The translations under genes and the position numbers were made by a program. From positions 1-23,874 of the forward strand of contig DHJB01000003.1 in the NCBI GenBank assembly GCA_002404115.1: a stretch of DNA of 23,874 bases. The letters are read 5' to 3'. Shown one piece after another: positions 6,773 through 16,321 of this stretch. The DNA comes from Microbacteriaceae bacterium UBA4731 (GTDB lineage: Bacteria > Actinomycetota > Actinomycetes > Actinomycetales > Microbacteriaceae). The notes beneath the pieces were generated by a model that saw nothing but the letters and a program-made list of their open reading frames with translations, did no database searches and was not told the origin of the DNA. The first letter of the stretch is position 1, and each line of letters starts with the position of its first letter.

Positions 6773-8104
6773 TTGAAAAAGTCGAAGGCGCTCCATGACA
6801 CCGGCAGCCCGATGCCGGTGGAGACGGCCCGGCATGATCCGGTGATGGATCTCGCGCGGGTGATCTGCCTTGCGCTCGTCGTGGTCGGCCATCTGTTCAT
6901 GCTCGGGGCATCCGTCAACCGCGACAACGGGCTCGTCCTCCAGCGCACGCTCATGCTCCAGCCGTGGCTCGCGCCCGCCACCTGGATCGCGCAGGTCATG
7001 CCGTTGTTCTTCGTTGTCGGCGGTCTCGTCGGGGTCCAGTCCTGGCGCAGGATCGAGGTGCGCGGCGGGGGCGCGGCGGAGTTCATTCGGGCGCGTTTCC
7101 AGCGCCTGGCCCGACCGGCCGTTCCCCTGTTCGCCTTCCTGTCGGCGGCCATCCTCGTCATGCACCTCTCCGGGCTCGACCCTCGCAGCGTTGCGGAGAT
7201 CGCCACCGGCGTCGCCTCGCCGCTGTGGTTCCTCGCCGCCTACATGTTCAGCCAGGCGTATCTGCCGGGGATGGCCGCCCTGCACGCCCGGGCGCCGGTT
7301 CGCACGATCGCTGGCCTGGCCGTGGCCGCCGTGGTGCTCGATGTCCTGCGCTGGGCCACCGGCATCCTCGAGCTGGGACTGTTCAACATGATCTTCGTGT
7401 GGCTGTTCATCCAGCAGCTCGGCATCGGGGCGGCGGACGGCTGGTTCGCCGCCAGGTCCAGGGGCCGGCTCCTCCTGCTCGCCGGCACCAGCTACGCCGC
7501 GCTGGCCGCACTGACCGGCCTGGGCCTGTACCCGGTGAACATGCTCGACAACCTCAACCCGCCGACCGTCGCCCTCATGCTGCTCGCCGTCGGTCAGTTC
7601 TCGCTCCTGATGCTGGCGTACCCGCTGCTTGGCCGAATCATGCGCAGAAGGAAGATCCGGACCCTGTTCTCCGTTGTCGGCGCCCGGATGATGACCATCT
7701 ACCTGTGGCACCTGCCGGTGCTCGCACTGATTGTGGGACTACTGCTGCTCACGCCGCTGCCGATGCCGCAACCGGGCAGCGCCGCCTGGTGGTGGACGCG
7801 GCCGGTGATCCTCGCGCTGGCCATCAGTGCGCTGATCGTCATCTCCCGGCTGCTCGGCCGGTTCGAGCAGCCGGTCCCGGCGCCGCCCGGCGGCCGCCCC
7901 CGGGTGAGCGACTGGAGGATAGGCGCGTCGACGGCACTCATGATCATCCCGCCGTTCACGGTCATGGTGTTCGGCCTCGACCTGGTCATCGCCATCACGG
8001 GCACGCTCCTGCTCGCGTTCGCGGTGCTGCTGCAACGGCAGCCGCAGCTGCGCGGGGCGTCCGTGCGGGTCCGTTCCCAGCGAGCCTCGGCGCTGCCCCG
8101 ATAG
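6773..8104 (+). CDS. Acyltransferase family 3 membrane protein
   Basis: A 443-residue protein with about ten hydrophobic segments. Near the N-terminus RHDPVMDLARVICLALVVVG and the following HLFML carry the arrangement of acyltransferase-3 (OafA/NodX-like) proteins, where an R near helix 1 and an H in the first loop are functional. ITSLP-type residues are replaced here by MTIYLWHLPVLAL (about 305-317), the family's later conserved block. Such proteins acylate cell-surface sugars, lipids or secondary metabolites at the membrane. The first start in the frame is TTG (6773-6775) with GGTGAG just before it; an ATG at 6812 is the alternative. Ten bases separate it from the next gene, so the two may be co-transcribed. 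There is no glycosyltransferase nearby to suggest the acceptor. Confidence 0.8.
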   Translation: MKKSKALHDTGSPMPVETARHDPVMDLARVICLALVVVGHLFMLGASVNRDNGLVLQRTLMLQPWLAPATWIAQVMPLFFVVGGLVGVQSWRRIEVRGGGAAEFIRARFQRLARPAVPLFAFLSAAILVMHLSGLDPRSVAEIATGVASPLWFLAAYMFSQAYLPGMAALHARAPVRTIAGLAVAAVVLDVLRWATGILELGLFNMIFVWLFIQQLGIGAADGWFAARSRGRLLLLAGTSYAALAALTGLGLYPVNMLDNLNPPTVALMLLAVGQFSLLMLAYPLLGRIMRRRKIRTLFSVVGARMMTIYLWHLPVLALIVGLLLLTPLPMPQPGSAAWWWTRPVILALAISALIVISRLLGRFEQPVPAPPGGRPRVSDWRIGASTALMIIPPFTVMVFGLDLVIAITGTLLLAFAVLLQRQPQLRGASVRVRSQRASALPR

Positions 8105-8114
8105 GGTCTCCCCC

Positions 8115-9002
8115 ATGAAGTTTTTCGCCACTAGGCGGCGGCTGGCGGCGCTGGCGGCGATCGTCGTACTTGTCGCGCTCGGCGCCGGCCTGGCGCTGCC
8201 CGGCGCCGCCCGGCAGATCGAGGCCGCCGCGAAGCCCGCCGGGTTCAATCCGGGGCTGATCATCAGCGACTACAACTTCTACAACCCGGAAGCCATGAAC
8301 GAGCTGGACGTTCAGGCCTTCCTCGAATCACGCGAGTGTTCGCCAAGCGACGACTCGCCCTGCCTGTGGGAGTACCGCGAAACCACAGCATCGCAGCCGG
8401 CCCAGGGCGCCGGGCACTGCGCCGCCTACCGGGGCGATCGCGCCGAGCGGGCCAGCCGCATCATCGTGAAGGTCGCCCACGCGTGCACCATCAGCCCGCG
8501 GGTGCTGCTCGTGCTGCTGCAGAAGGAGCAGTCGCTGCTCACCCGGCCGAGCGCATCCGGCTATCTTCGCGCCACCGGGTACGGATGCCCGGACTCGGCC
8601 GACTGCGACAAGACGTACTTCGGCTTCTTCAATCAGATCTACCACGCGGCCTGGCAGTTCCGGCAGTACTCCGAGCACCCGGACCGTGCCTTCATGGTGG
8701 GCCGGGCGGACGTGCAGTTCAACCCGGAGGCCTCCTGCGGCGCCTCGAGCGTGCGCATCCGGAACCAGGCGACCGCGAATCTGTACAACTACACGCCCTA
8801 CCAGCCCAACGGCGCCGCGCGGAAGCATCCGTCGACGGACGGTGACGGATGCTCGACCCACGGCAACCTGAACTTCTGGCTGTTCTACAACAGGTGGTTC
8901 GGGTCGTCCGCCGCCGACGGGTACCCGGCGTTCTTCGACCCGTGCCTCAACCTCACCGGCGGCCGGCCCTGCCCGGCGCCGAAGCTCCTCCCCTGGCTCT
9001 AG
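8115..9002 (+). CDS. Secreted Cys-rich protein of an actinobacterial family, possibly wall-active
   Basis: A 295-residue protein with a clear Sec signal peptide (KFFATRRRLAALAAIVVLVA, cleavage near residue 30-40). Mature blocks include FNPGLIISDYNFYNPEAM, VQAFLESREC, RVLLVLLQKEQSLLT, ATGYGCPDSADCDKTYFGFF, LYNYTPYQPN and FWLFYNRWFGSS. I recognise the pattern from many actinobacterial exported proteins annotated as hypothetical or hemagglutinin-like, often with an SH3b or repeat domain; this copy ends soon after the WFG block. At least eight Cys suggest several disulfides. The QKEQSLL helix resembles the catalytic-Glu helix of lysozyme or glucosaminidase folds, so a peptidoglycan role is a reasonable inference but unproven. 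It probably shares a transcript with the acyltransferase gene ten bases upstream. Confidence 0.7.
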   Translation: MKFFATRRRLAALAAIVVLVALGAGLALPGAARQIEAAAKPAGFNPGLIISDYNFYNPEAMNELDVQAFLESRECSPSDDSPCLWEYRETTASQPAQGAGHCAAYRGDRAERASRIIVKVAHACTISPRVLLVLLQKEQSLLTRPSASGYLRATGYGCPDSADCDKTYFGFFNQIYHAAWQFRQYSEHPDRAFMVGRADVQFNPEASCGASSVRIRNQATANLYNYTPYQPNGAARKHPSTDGDGCSTHGNLNFWLFYNRWFGSSAADGYPAFFDPCLNLTGGRPCPAPKLLPWL

Positions 9003-9059
9003 GCAATTTGCCCTCTCGCTCGGGCGCGATCGCGCGTAGTGTCATGCGCGGGAGGACAC

Positions 9060-9947
9060 ATGATCGAGAAGACGATAGTTGCCTGGGACGACACCGCTCC
9101 GGCGCGCGCCGCCCTCGACTGGGCGGCCGAGTGGTGTGTAGGCGGAGACCTCGCCATCGTTCGCATCCTCAACGACTCCATCGGGGTCACTGACTCCTTC
9201 GTCGCGGACTCCGTGGCCGAAACCGAGCGGAACGCACTCGCCGCTGTCGTCGCAGAGGTGCAGGCGGCCCTGCCGGCCGTCCGCGTTGACTCGGAGTTCC
9301 TGCGCGGCGACCCGATCGGCGAGCTCCGGCGGCGCTCCGGCGCGGAGAACCTTGTCGTCGTGGGGACGCATCGCCGCGAGGGCGCCACGAGGCGTTTCGA
9401 ATGGTCGGTCGGCGCGCGGCTCGCCGCAACCGCGCACGGTCCGGTGGCGATCGTGCCGGAGGACGACGGCGCATCCCGGAGCGGAGTCGTCGTCGGCGTC
9501 GACGGATCCGACGCCTCCGACGCCGCTGTGGCGTTCGCCGCGGAGCAGGCGCACCGCACGGGCCAGTCGCTGCGCGTCATCCACGCCTGGCACGAGCCTC
9601 TCCTCTGGCAGACCCCGGTCACGGCCGACCTTCTGCCGGGTCCCGATCTCCCTCCGAGTGAGGAATTCCTCGGTTCCCTGGAACAGGTGCACCGCCAGAT
9701 CCTGGACGAATCGGTGACGAAAGCCACGGATGCCTGGCCAGAGCTGCAGGTTCAGGGCTCGCTGGTGCACGGCCCGCCTCAGCCGGCCCTGCTCGGGGCC
9801 TCACGGCGGGCGGCGCTCCTCGTCGTCGGCAACCACGGTCTGCGCGGCATCGAACGGTTGCTGCTGGGGTCGGTCAGCCACTCGATCGTGCTGAACATCG
9901 TGTCGCCGACGGTCGTGGTCAGGGCAGAGCAGGCGGCGGCGAAGTAG
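9060..9947 (+). CDS. Tandem-domain universal stress protein
   Basis: A 295-residue protein with two UspA domains. Domain 1 (about 1-137) opens IEKTIVAWDDTAPARAALDW. Domain 2 (about 138-290) has VVVGVDGSDASDAAVAFA and the nucleotide-binding signature GNHGLRGIERLLLGSVSHSI (G-x2-G-x9-G-S). In domain 1 the corresponding segment, GTHRREGATRRFEWSVG, is degenerate, so ATP binding is likely mainly in domain 2. Tandem Usp proteins are typical of actinobacteria and are often induced by hypoxia or stationary phase. The start is the ATG at 9060 with GGAGG at 9051-9055; the open frame begins upstream at a GTG (9039) that lacks this support. It converges on the PhnB-like gene with six bases between the stops. 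Confidence 0.88.
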   Translation: MIEKTIVAWDDTAPARAALDWAAEWCVGGDLAIVRILNDSIGVTDSFVADSVAETERNALAAVVAEVQAALPAVRVDSEFLRGDPIGELRRRSGAENLVVVGTHRREGATRRFEWSVGARLAATAHGPVAIVPEDDGASRSGVVVGVDGSDASDAAVAFAAEQAHRTGQSLRVIHAWHEPLLWQTPVTADLLPGPDLPPSEEFLGSLEQVHRQILDESVTKATDAWPELQVQGSLVHGPPQPALLGASRRAALLVVGNHGLRGIERLLLGSVSHSIVLNIVSPTVVVRAEQAAAK

Positions 9948-9953
9948 GGCGCG

Positions 9954-10427
9954 CTAGTCGTTCCCGCGCGCCCGCTTCAACGCCGCAATGTCGAGCTTGC
10001 CCATCTGCAGCATCGCCTGCAGGGCGCGGCCCGCCTTCTCGGGGTCTGGGTCACCCAGCAGCTCGCCCAGCACGCGCGGCACAATCTGCCATGACACTCC
10101 GAACTTGTCCTTCAGCCAGCCGCATCGCCCGGGTTCGCCGTGCTCGGTGAGCTTGCCCCAGAGCGCGTCGATCTCCTGCTGCGTGTCGCAGCTGACGAAG
10201 AAGGACATGGCCTCGGTGAACGCGAATCCGGGGCCGCCGTTGAAGAGCATGATCCTTTGGTCCTCGAGCTCGATGGTGGCCGACATCAGGGTTCCAGCGG
10301 GCACCGGCGCGCCCTCCCCGTAGCGGGACTCGTCCACGACCCGGGACTCGTGAAAGACCAGGGTGTAGAAATCCATCGCCTCTTCGGCGTTGTTGTCGAA
10401 CCACAGGAACGGGGTGATTGTCTGCAT
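9954..10427 (-). CDS. PhnB-like VOC-family protein
   Basis: A 157-residue protein of the PhnB/3-demethylubiquinone-methyltransferase-like VOC group. It opens MQTITPFLWFDNNAEEAMDF, then YTLVFHESRVVDESRYGEG, with a central FNGGPGFAFTEAMSFFVSCD strand and GWLKDKFGVSWQIVPRVLGE, all diagnostic for this group. These proteins are named after a methyltransferase, but most have no shown activity. GGAGGA lies seven bases before the ATG. The closing MLQMGKLDIAALKRA is the usual C-terminal helix. It is cytoplasmic and runs in the same direction as the thi operon upstream of it, separated by 58 bp. Confidence 0.88.
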   Translation of the reverse strand: MQTITPFLWFDNNAEEAMDFYTLVFHESRVVDESRYGEGAPVPAGTLMSATIELEDQRIMLFNGGPGFAFTEAMSFFVSCDTQQEIDALWGKLTEHGEPGRCGWLKDKFGVSWQIVPRVLGELLGDPDPEKAGRALQAMLQMGKLDIAALKRARGND

Positions 10428-10485
10428 CAGCGTGTCCTCCGCTTTCGCTCGTTGCTTCGATGTGCCTACAAACTAGTACGGCGGG

Positions 10486-12720
<2,235 letters not shown>

Positions 12721-12724
<4 letters not shown>

Positions 12725-13941
12725 GGGCGGACTCCTTCGGGGTGTGCGAATGGTGAGAAACGGTCGGGCCGGAAGCGAGCCCATCGCTCGTCGGCCGTCC
12801 CGTCGAGCAGGTGCAGGCAGTGCTGGGCCGCGATGGGGGTGAGGAGCACGCCGTGGCGGAAGAATCCGGTGGCGATGATCAGGCCCGGAATGTCGCCGGC
12901 TGCCTGCCCGGGGCCGCTGACGACCCGTCCGAGCAGCGGCGCATTGTCCGGTGTCCCTGGGCGGGCTCGGGCAGTCACTTCGATGAGTTCGAGCTCGGCG
13001 ACCGCCGGTACGAGCACCTGGGCGTCCCGCAGCAGCTGGTATACGCCGCCGGCCGACACCGCGGCGGATCCGTCCTCGCGCTGGGTGGCGCCGAGAACCA
13101 CCGTTCCGTCGTCGCGCGGAACGAGGTAGACGGGAATTCCGCGGACGAGGCCGCGGATGGTGGCGGTGAGGAGCGGCCGGAGATGCTCTGGGACGCGCAG
13201 CCGAAGGATGTCTCCGTACACCGGGCGCAGCGGCAGTGCCAGCCAGTCGGGCAGGCCGCCCAGCTGAGAGGCGGCCAGGCCGTTGGCGACGATGACCTCG
13301 CCCGCCGCCACGGTGGAGCCGTCCGCCAGGATGACGCCGGTGACACGGGAGGCGGCATCCGCCTGATGCTCGTGCAGCAGCCCGGCGGCGTTCTGCCGGA
13401 TCGAGTGCTCGTGGGTCCACTCCTGCCGGGCGGCGGCCCGGTCGATCGCGGATCGGAGCTCGGCGGCCAGCCGCCGGGGGTCAACCTGGTGGTCCTGGTC
13501 GATGTTGAATGCGCTGGACAGCTGCGGGCTGAGCAGCGGTTCCAGGGCGCGGGCCTCGCGGATGGTCAGCGGCTGCACCGCCAGGCCGTGACCCCGCTGC
13601 ACCTCGCGCAGGTCGGTCAGCGACCGCCGGTCGGCCGCATCCGCGCCGACGGTGATCGTCCGGGTGGTCTGGTACCCGGCCTTGGCAGCGCCCACCCCCA
13701 GCGACTCCACGAATGCGGGGTACAGTGCGGCGGAGGCCAGCGTCAGCTCGAGCAGGTCCTCTTCCTGGTAGTGCAGCTCGCTGACCGGAGCGAGCATGCC
13801 CGCGGCGGCATACGTCGCCCCGGTGGCGGGTTCCGGGTCGACGACGGCGACCGTGCGGCCCGACTGCGCCGCCGTCCACGCGATCCCCAGCCCGACGATT
13901 CCGGCGCCGATGACGACGACGTCTACGCCGCGGTCAGCCAC
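12721..13941 (-). CDS. thiO: Glycine oxidase ThiO
   Basis: A 406-residue FAD enzyme of the D-amino-acid oxidase family. [20 protein letters not shown] is the dinucleotide-binding GxGxxG helix, followed by VAVVDPE and [15 protein letters not shown]. The C-terminal part has [16 protein letters not shown] and [20 protein letters not shown], the FAD-contact blocks. ThiO oxidises glycine to iminoglycine for ThiG. The start is GTG at 13939-13941 with only a weak Shine-Dalgarno. The gene is first of thiO-thiS-thiG-thiF, a compact unit with four-base or two-base junctions. About 70 bp separate it from divergent thiE, too little for a TPP aptamer, and none is visible. Confidence 0.93.
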
Positions 13942-14011
13942 GAGGACGTTCCATTTCGGCCTGTGTCCGGAGTGGTGCGGGCTGCCCCGAATCGCCTTTA
14001 TTGTTGGTCAG

Positions 14012-14656
14012 ATGGACCACGATCACGCCCGGCTGTACTTGTGCACCGACGCCCGGACGGAGCGCGGCGATTTCGCCGAGTTCCTGGATGCCGCCTTCGC
14101 CGGGGGTGTGGACATCATCCAGCTCAGGGACAAGACCATCGAGGCCGCCGAGGAACTGGAACTCCTGGGCGTCCTTCGGGAGGCCGCGGAGCGCCACGGG
14201 CGGCTTTGGGCCGTCAACGACCGGGCCGACATCGCCGCCCTGGCCGAGGCTCCGGTCTTCCACATCGGCCAGAAGGACCTGCCGCTGGCCTCCGCCCGCC
14301 GGCTGCTCGGCGACACGGTCGCGATCGGCCTCTCCAGCCACACGCCAGAGCAGATCGATGCCGCCCTGGCCGCCGAGACGCTGGACTACTTCTGTGTCGG
14401 TCCGCTCTGGGCGACCCCGACCAAACCGGGACGGGCCGCGGTGGGACTGGAGCTGGCCCGGTACGCGACCGAGCGGATCAGCAGGGCGGGTAGCATCCTG
14501 CCCTGGTATGCCATTGGCGGCATTGACCTGACCAACATCGAGCAGGTCGCGGCGGCCGGCGCGAGCCGCGTCGTCGTGGTGCGCGCCATCACCGAGGCGG
14601 ACGACCCGACGGATGCCGCCCAACGGCTCCTGGCTCACCTGCCCCCGCTGGACTAA
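14012..14656 (+). CDS. thiE: Thiamin-phosphate synthase ThiE
   Basis: ThiE joins HMP-pyrophosphate with thiazole phosphate to form thiamin phosphate. The 214-residue TIM-barrel protein shows LYLCTDART at strand 1, DIIQLRDKT at strand 2, [19 protein letters not shown] (the HxGQxDLP motif), [30 protein letters not shown] (pyrophosphate-binding GP...T.TK) and WYAIGGID. The start is the ATG at 14012-14014; the open frame extends upstream through antisense of thiO and is not translated. The leader is short and lacks a Shine-Dalgarno. It converges with thiD-tenA across a 25-bp gap holding a hairpin. Confidence 0.93.
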   Translation: MDHDHARLYLCTDARTERGDFAEFLDAAFAGGVDIIQLRDKTIEAAEELELLGVLREAAERHGRLWAVNDRADIAALAEAPVFHIGQKDLPLASARRLLGDTVAIGLSSHTPEQIDAALAAETLDYFCVGPLWATPTKPGRAAVGLELARYATERISRAGSILPWYAIGGIDLTNIEQVAAAGASRVVVVRAITEADDPTDAAQRLLAHLPPLD

Positions 14657-14674
14657 CCGGCCCCGCTGGGCCGG
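14657..14674. terminator. Hairpin between convergent thiE and thiD-tenA
   Basis: CCGGCCC at 14657-14663 and GGGCCGG at 14668-14674 form a perfect 7-bp GC stem with a four-base loop (CGCT). It starts immediately after the thiE stop and ends eight bases before the thiD-tenA stop, so it could end both transcripts. There is no U-tract, which is usual in high-GC actinobacteria. Confidence 0.6.
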
Positions 14675-14681
14675 GAGCAGG

Positions 14682-16193
14682 TCACCGCGCATGGAGCCGG
14701 GGCGCGTCGAAGAAATCGAGTTCGCACTGCGAGGACTGGGCAAACGCCGTTCTCATGGCCGCTCGCTCGTGGGCCGATGCTGAGCCGGCCGCCGCGTCGG
14801 TGAAGGCGACGGCCTGCCGGGTCGCCGCGGCGAAACCCTCGTCCGCGTAGGTCTCGAGCCACGCCGCATACGGGTGCACGCTGCCGTCCCCGCGCGCAAG
14901 GAACCGGGCATGGAGCCGGTCGCCCACCTCCGCATACAGCCAGTAGCACGGCAGGATGGCGGCCACCAGGACCGCGTAGCTGCCCTGCACACTGGCGGCC
15001 AGCAGGTGGTCCAGGTAACCCTTGGTGACGGGTCCGAGTTCCCGCGGCGCGGTGTGCTCGCCCAGCCAGGAGCGGTGCAGGTCTGATTCGACTTCCAGGC
15101 ACACCTGGGCGGAGTTGGCCCAGAACAGCTGGGCTGCCTCGGTCGGGGCCAGGGCGCTGGCCCGGGCCAGCACGCGCGAATAGGTGTTCAGGTAGAGGGC
15201 ATCCTGGGCCAGGTAGTAGGAAAACTCGGCTTCGTCGAGGGTTCCGTCGCCGAGCGCCTGGATGAACGGCAGGTCGAAGATCGCCGTGCGGGTGTGTTCG
15301 ATGTCCTGCCAGAGGGTCCGGCTGAATTCCTGGCCGACCGGGGCCGTCCCGGCGAAGAGCCGGTGGAAGTGGTGGATCGGTCCGTTGCCCGCTCCGACCT
15401 CGAGGGCGTCTGCGTGCAGCAGCGCGTCGTGCAGCCACGCCTTGACCTGCGCCAGGGAGTCGGCCCAGTCGCCGGTCCGCGCCTGCACCGTAGCGATGGC
15501 GGAGGACAGCGAGCAGCCCGTGCCGTGCGTGTTGCTCGTCTCCACCCGGGGCGAGGCGAACTCCACCACGGTGTCCGCCAGCAGACCATGGGTGTTGACC
15601 AGCGCGTCGGGGCAACTGGCGTCGGTGAGGTGTCCGCCCTTGACCAGCACCGTGACCCCGGTCGCAGTCGACAGGCGCTTGCCCTGCTCCACCGCCTCCG
15701 ACCAGTTCTGCGCCGGCGACTCCCCGAGCAGTGCGGCCAGCTCCGGCACGTTGGGGGTGACCAGGTCGACCAGCGGCACCAGCTCCCGGAGCGCCTGCTC
15801 CGCGGAGGGCTCCAGGAGCCGGTCGCCGCTGGTGGCCACCATGACCGGGTCGAGCACGACCAGCGGCGGGCGGGTGGCCTCCAGCCAGGACCGCACCTCC
15901 CGGATGACGTCGATGTCGGCCAGCATGCCGATCTTGACCGCATCGATCGTCACGTCGTCGCTGACCGCGTCCAGTTGCTGCCGGAGGAACTCCACCGGCG
16001 GGGTATGCACGGCGCGGACCCCGCGCGTGTTCTGCGCCACGAGGGCCGTGACCACGGCCATCCCGTAGCCGCCGTTCGCGGCGATGCTTTTTAGGTCTGC
16101 CTGGATACCCGCGCCGCCGGTCGGGTCGGTCCCGGCGATGCTGAGCACCCTGGGTGTGGGTCTCAATTCGAGGCCTGAAGCGTGCGTTGCCAT
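14682..16193 (-). CDS. thiD: Bifunctional HMP(-P) kinase / thiaminase II (ThiD-TenA fusion)
   Basis: The N-terminal about 265 residues are ThiD: VLSIAGTDPTGGAGIQADLK (HMP site), AVKIGMLAD, VVLDPVMVATSGDRLL, LVTPNVPELAALLGE, VLVKGGH and SNTHGTGCSLSSAIA (anion hole and catalytic Cys). The C-terminal about 215 residues are TenA: YYLAQDALYLNTYSRVLARA (the Asp site), ILPCYWLYAEVG (catalytic Cys) and WLETYADEGF (catalytic Glu). ThiD phosphorylates HMP and HMP-P; TenA hydrolyses aminopyrimidine breakdown products to HMP. Thus both halves handle the pyrimidine. All catalytic residues are present. I chose the ATG at 16191-16193, with GAAGGG nine bases upstream; an ATG at 16202 lies inside the riboswitch P1 helix. 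A TPP riboswitch directly precedes the gene. Confidence 0.92.
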   Translation of the reverse strand: MATHASGLELRPTPRVLSIAGTDPTGGAGIQADLKSIAANGGYGMAVVTALVAQNTRGVRAVHTPPVEFLRQQLDAVSDDVTIDAVKIGMLADIDVIREVRSWLEATRPPLVVLDPVMVATSGDRLLEPSAEQALRELVPLVDLVTPNVPELAALLGESPAQNWSEAVEQGKRLSTATGVTVLVKGGHLTDASCPDALVNTHGLLADTVVEFASPRVETSNTHGTGCSLSSAIATVQARTGDWADSLAQVKAWLHDALLHADALEVGAGNGPIHHFHRLFAGTAPVGQEFSRTLWQDIEHTRTAIFDLPFIQALGDGTLDEAEFSYYLAQDALYLNTYSRVLARASALAPTEAAQLFWANSAQVCLEVESDLHRSWLGEHTAPRELGPVTKGYLDHLLAASVQGSYAVLVAAILPCYWLYAEVGDRLHARFLARGDGSVHPYAAWLETYADEGFAAATRQAVAFTDAAAGSASAHERAAMRTAFAQSSQCELDFFDAPRLHAR

Positions 16194-16197
16194 GTGC

Positions 16198-16278
16198 GAC
16201 ATCCCTTCGCTAGTGCTAACTAGACAGGTTCAACGGGTATTCATCTCAGCTCCCGCGTCCGGCGGAGCACCCCGTGTC
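16198..16278 (-). ncRNA. TPP riboswitch (THI element) upstream of thiD-tenA
   Basis: Read leftward from 16278 the sequence has every conserved TPP-aptamer block in order: ACGGGGTGC, GCTGAGATGAATACCCG, GAACCTG and GCGAAGGGAT. GACA at 16275-16278 can pair with TGTC at 16198-16201 to form P1. The GAAGGG block (16203-16208) is also the likely ribosome binding site of the gene, and no terminator or long expression platform exists. TPP binding should therefore block translation directly. TAATAG at 16291-16296 (leftward) is a candidate -10. Confidence 0.93.
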
Positions 16279-16321
16279 AATCAGGACAGCCTATTAGGTT
16301 CGTCCGGCGGGGCGGTGCGCG

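Noticed and set aside
13796..14011. N-terminal extension of ThiE
   Set aside because: It overlaps thiO antisense and adds nothing like a ThiE. The family begins near [13 protein letters not shown].
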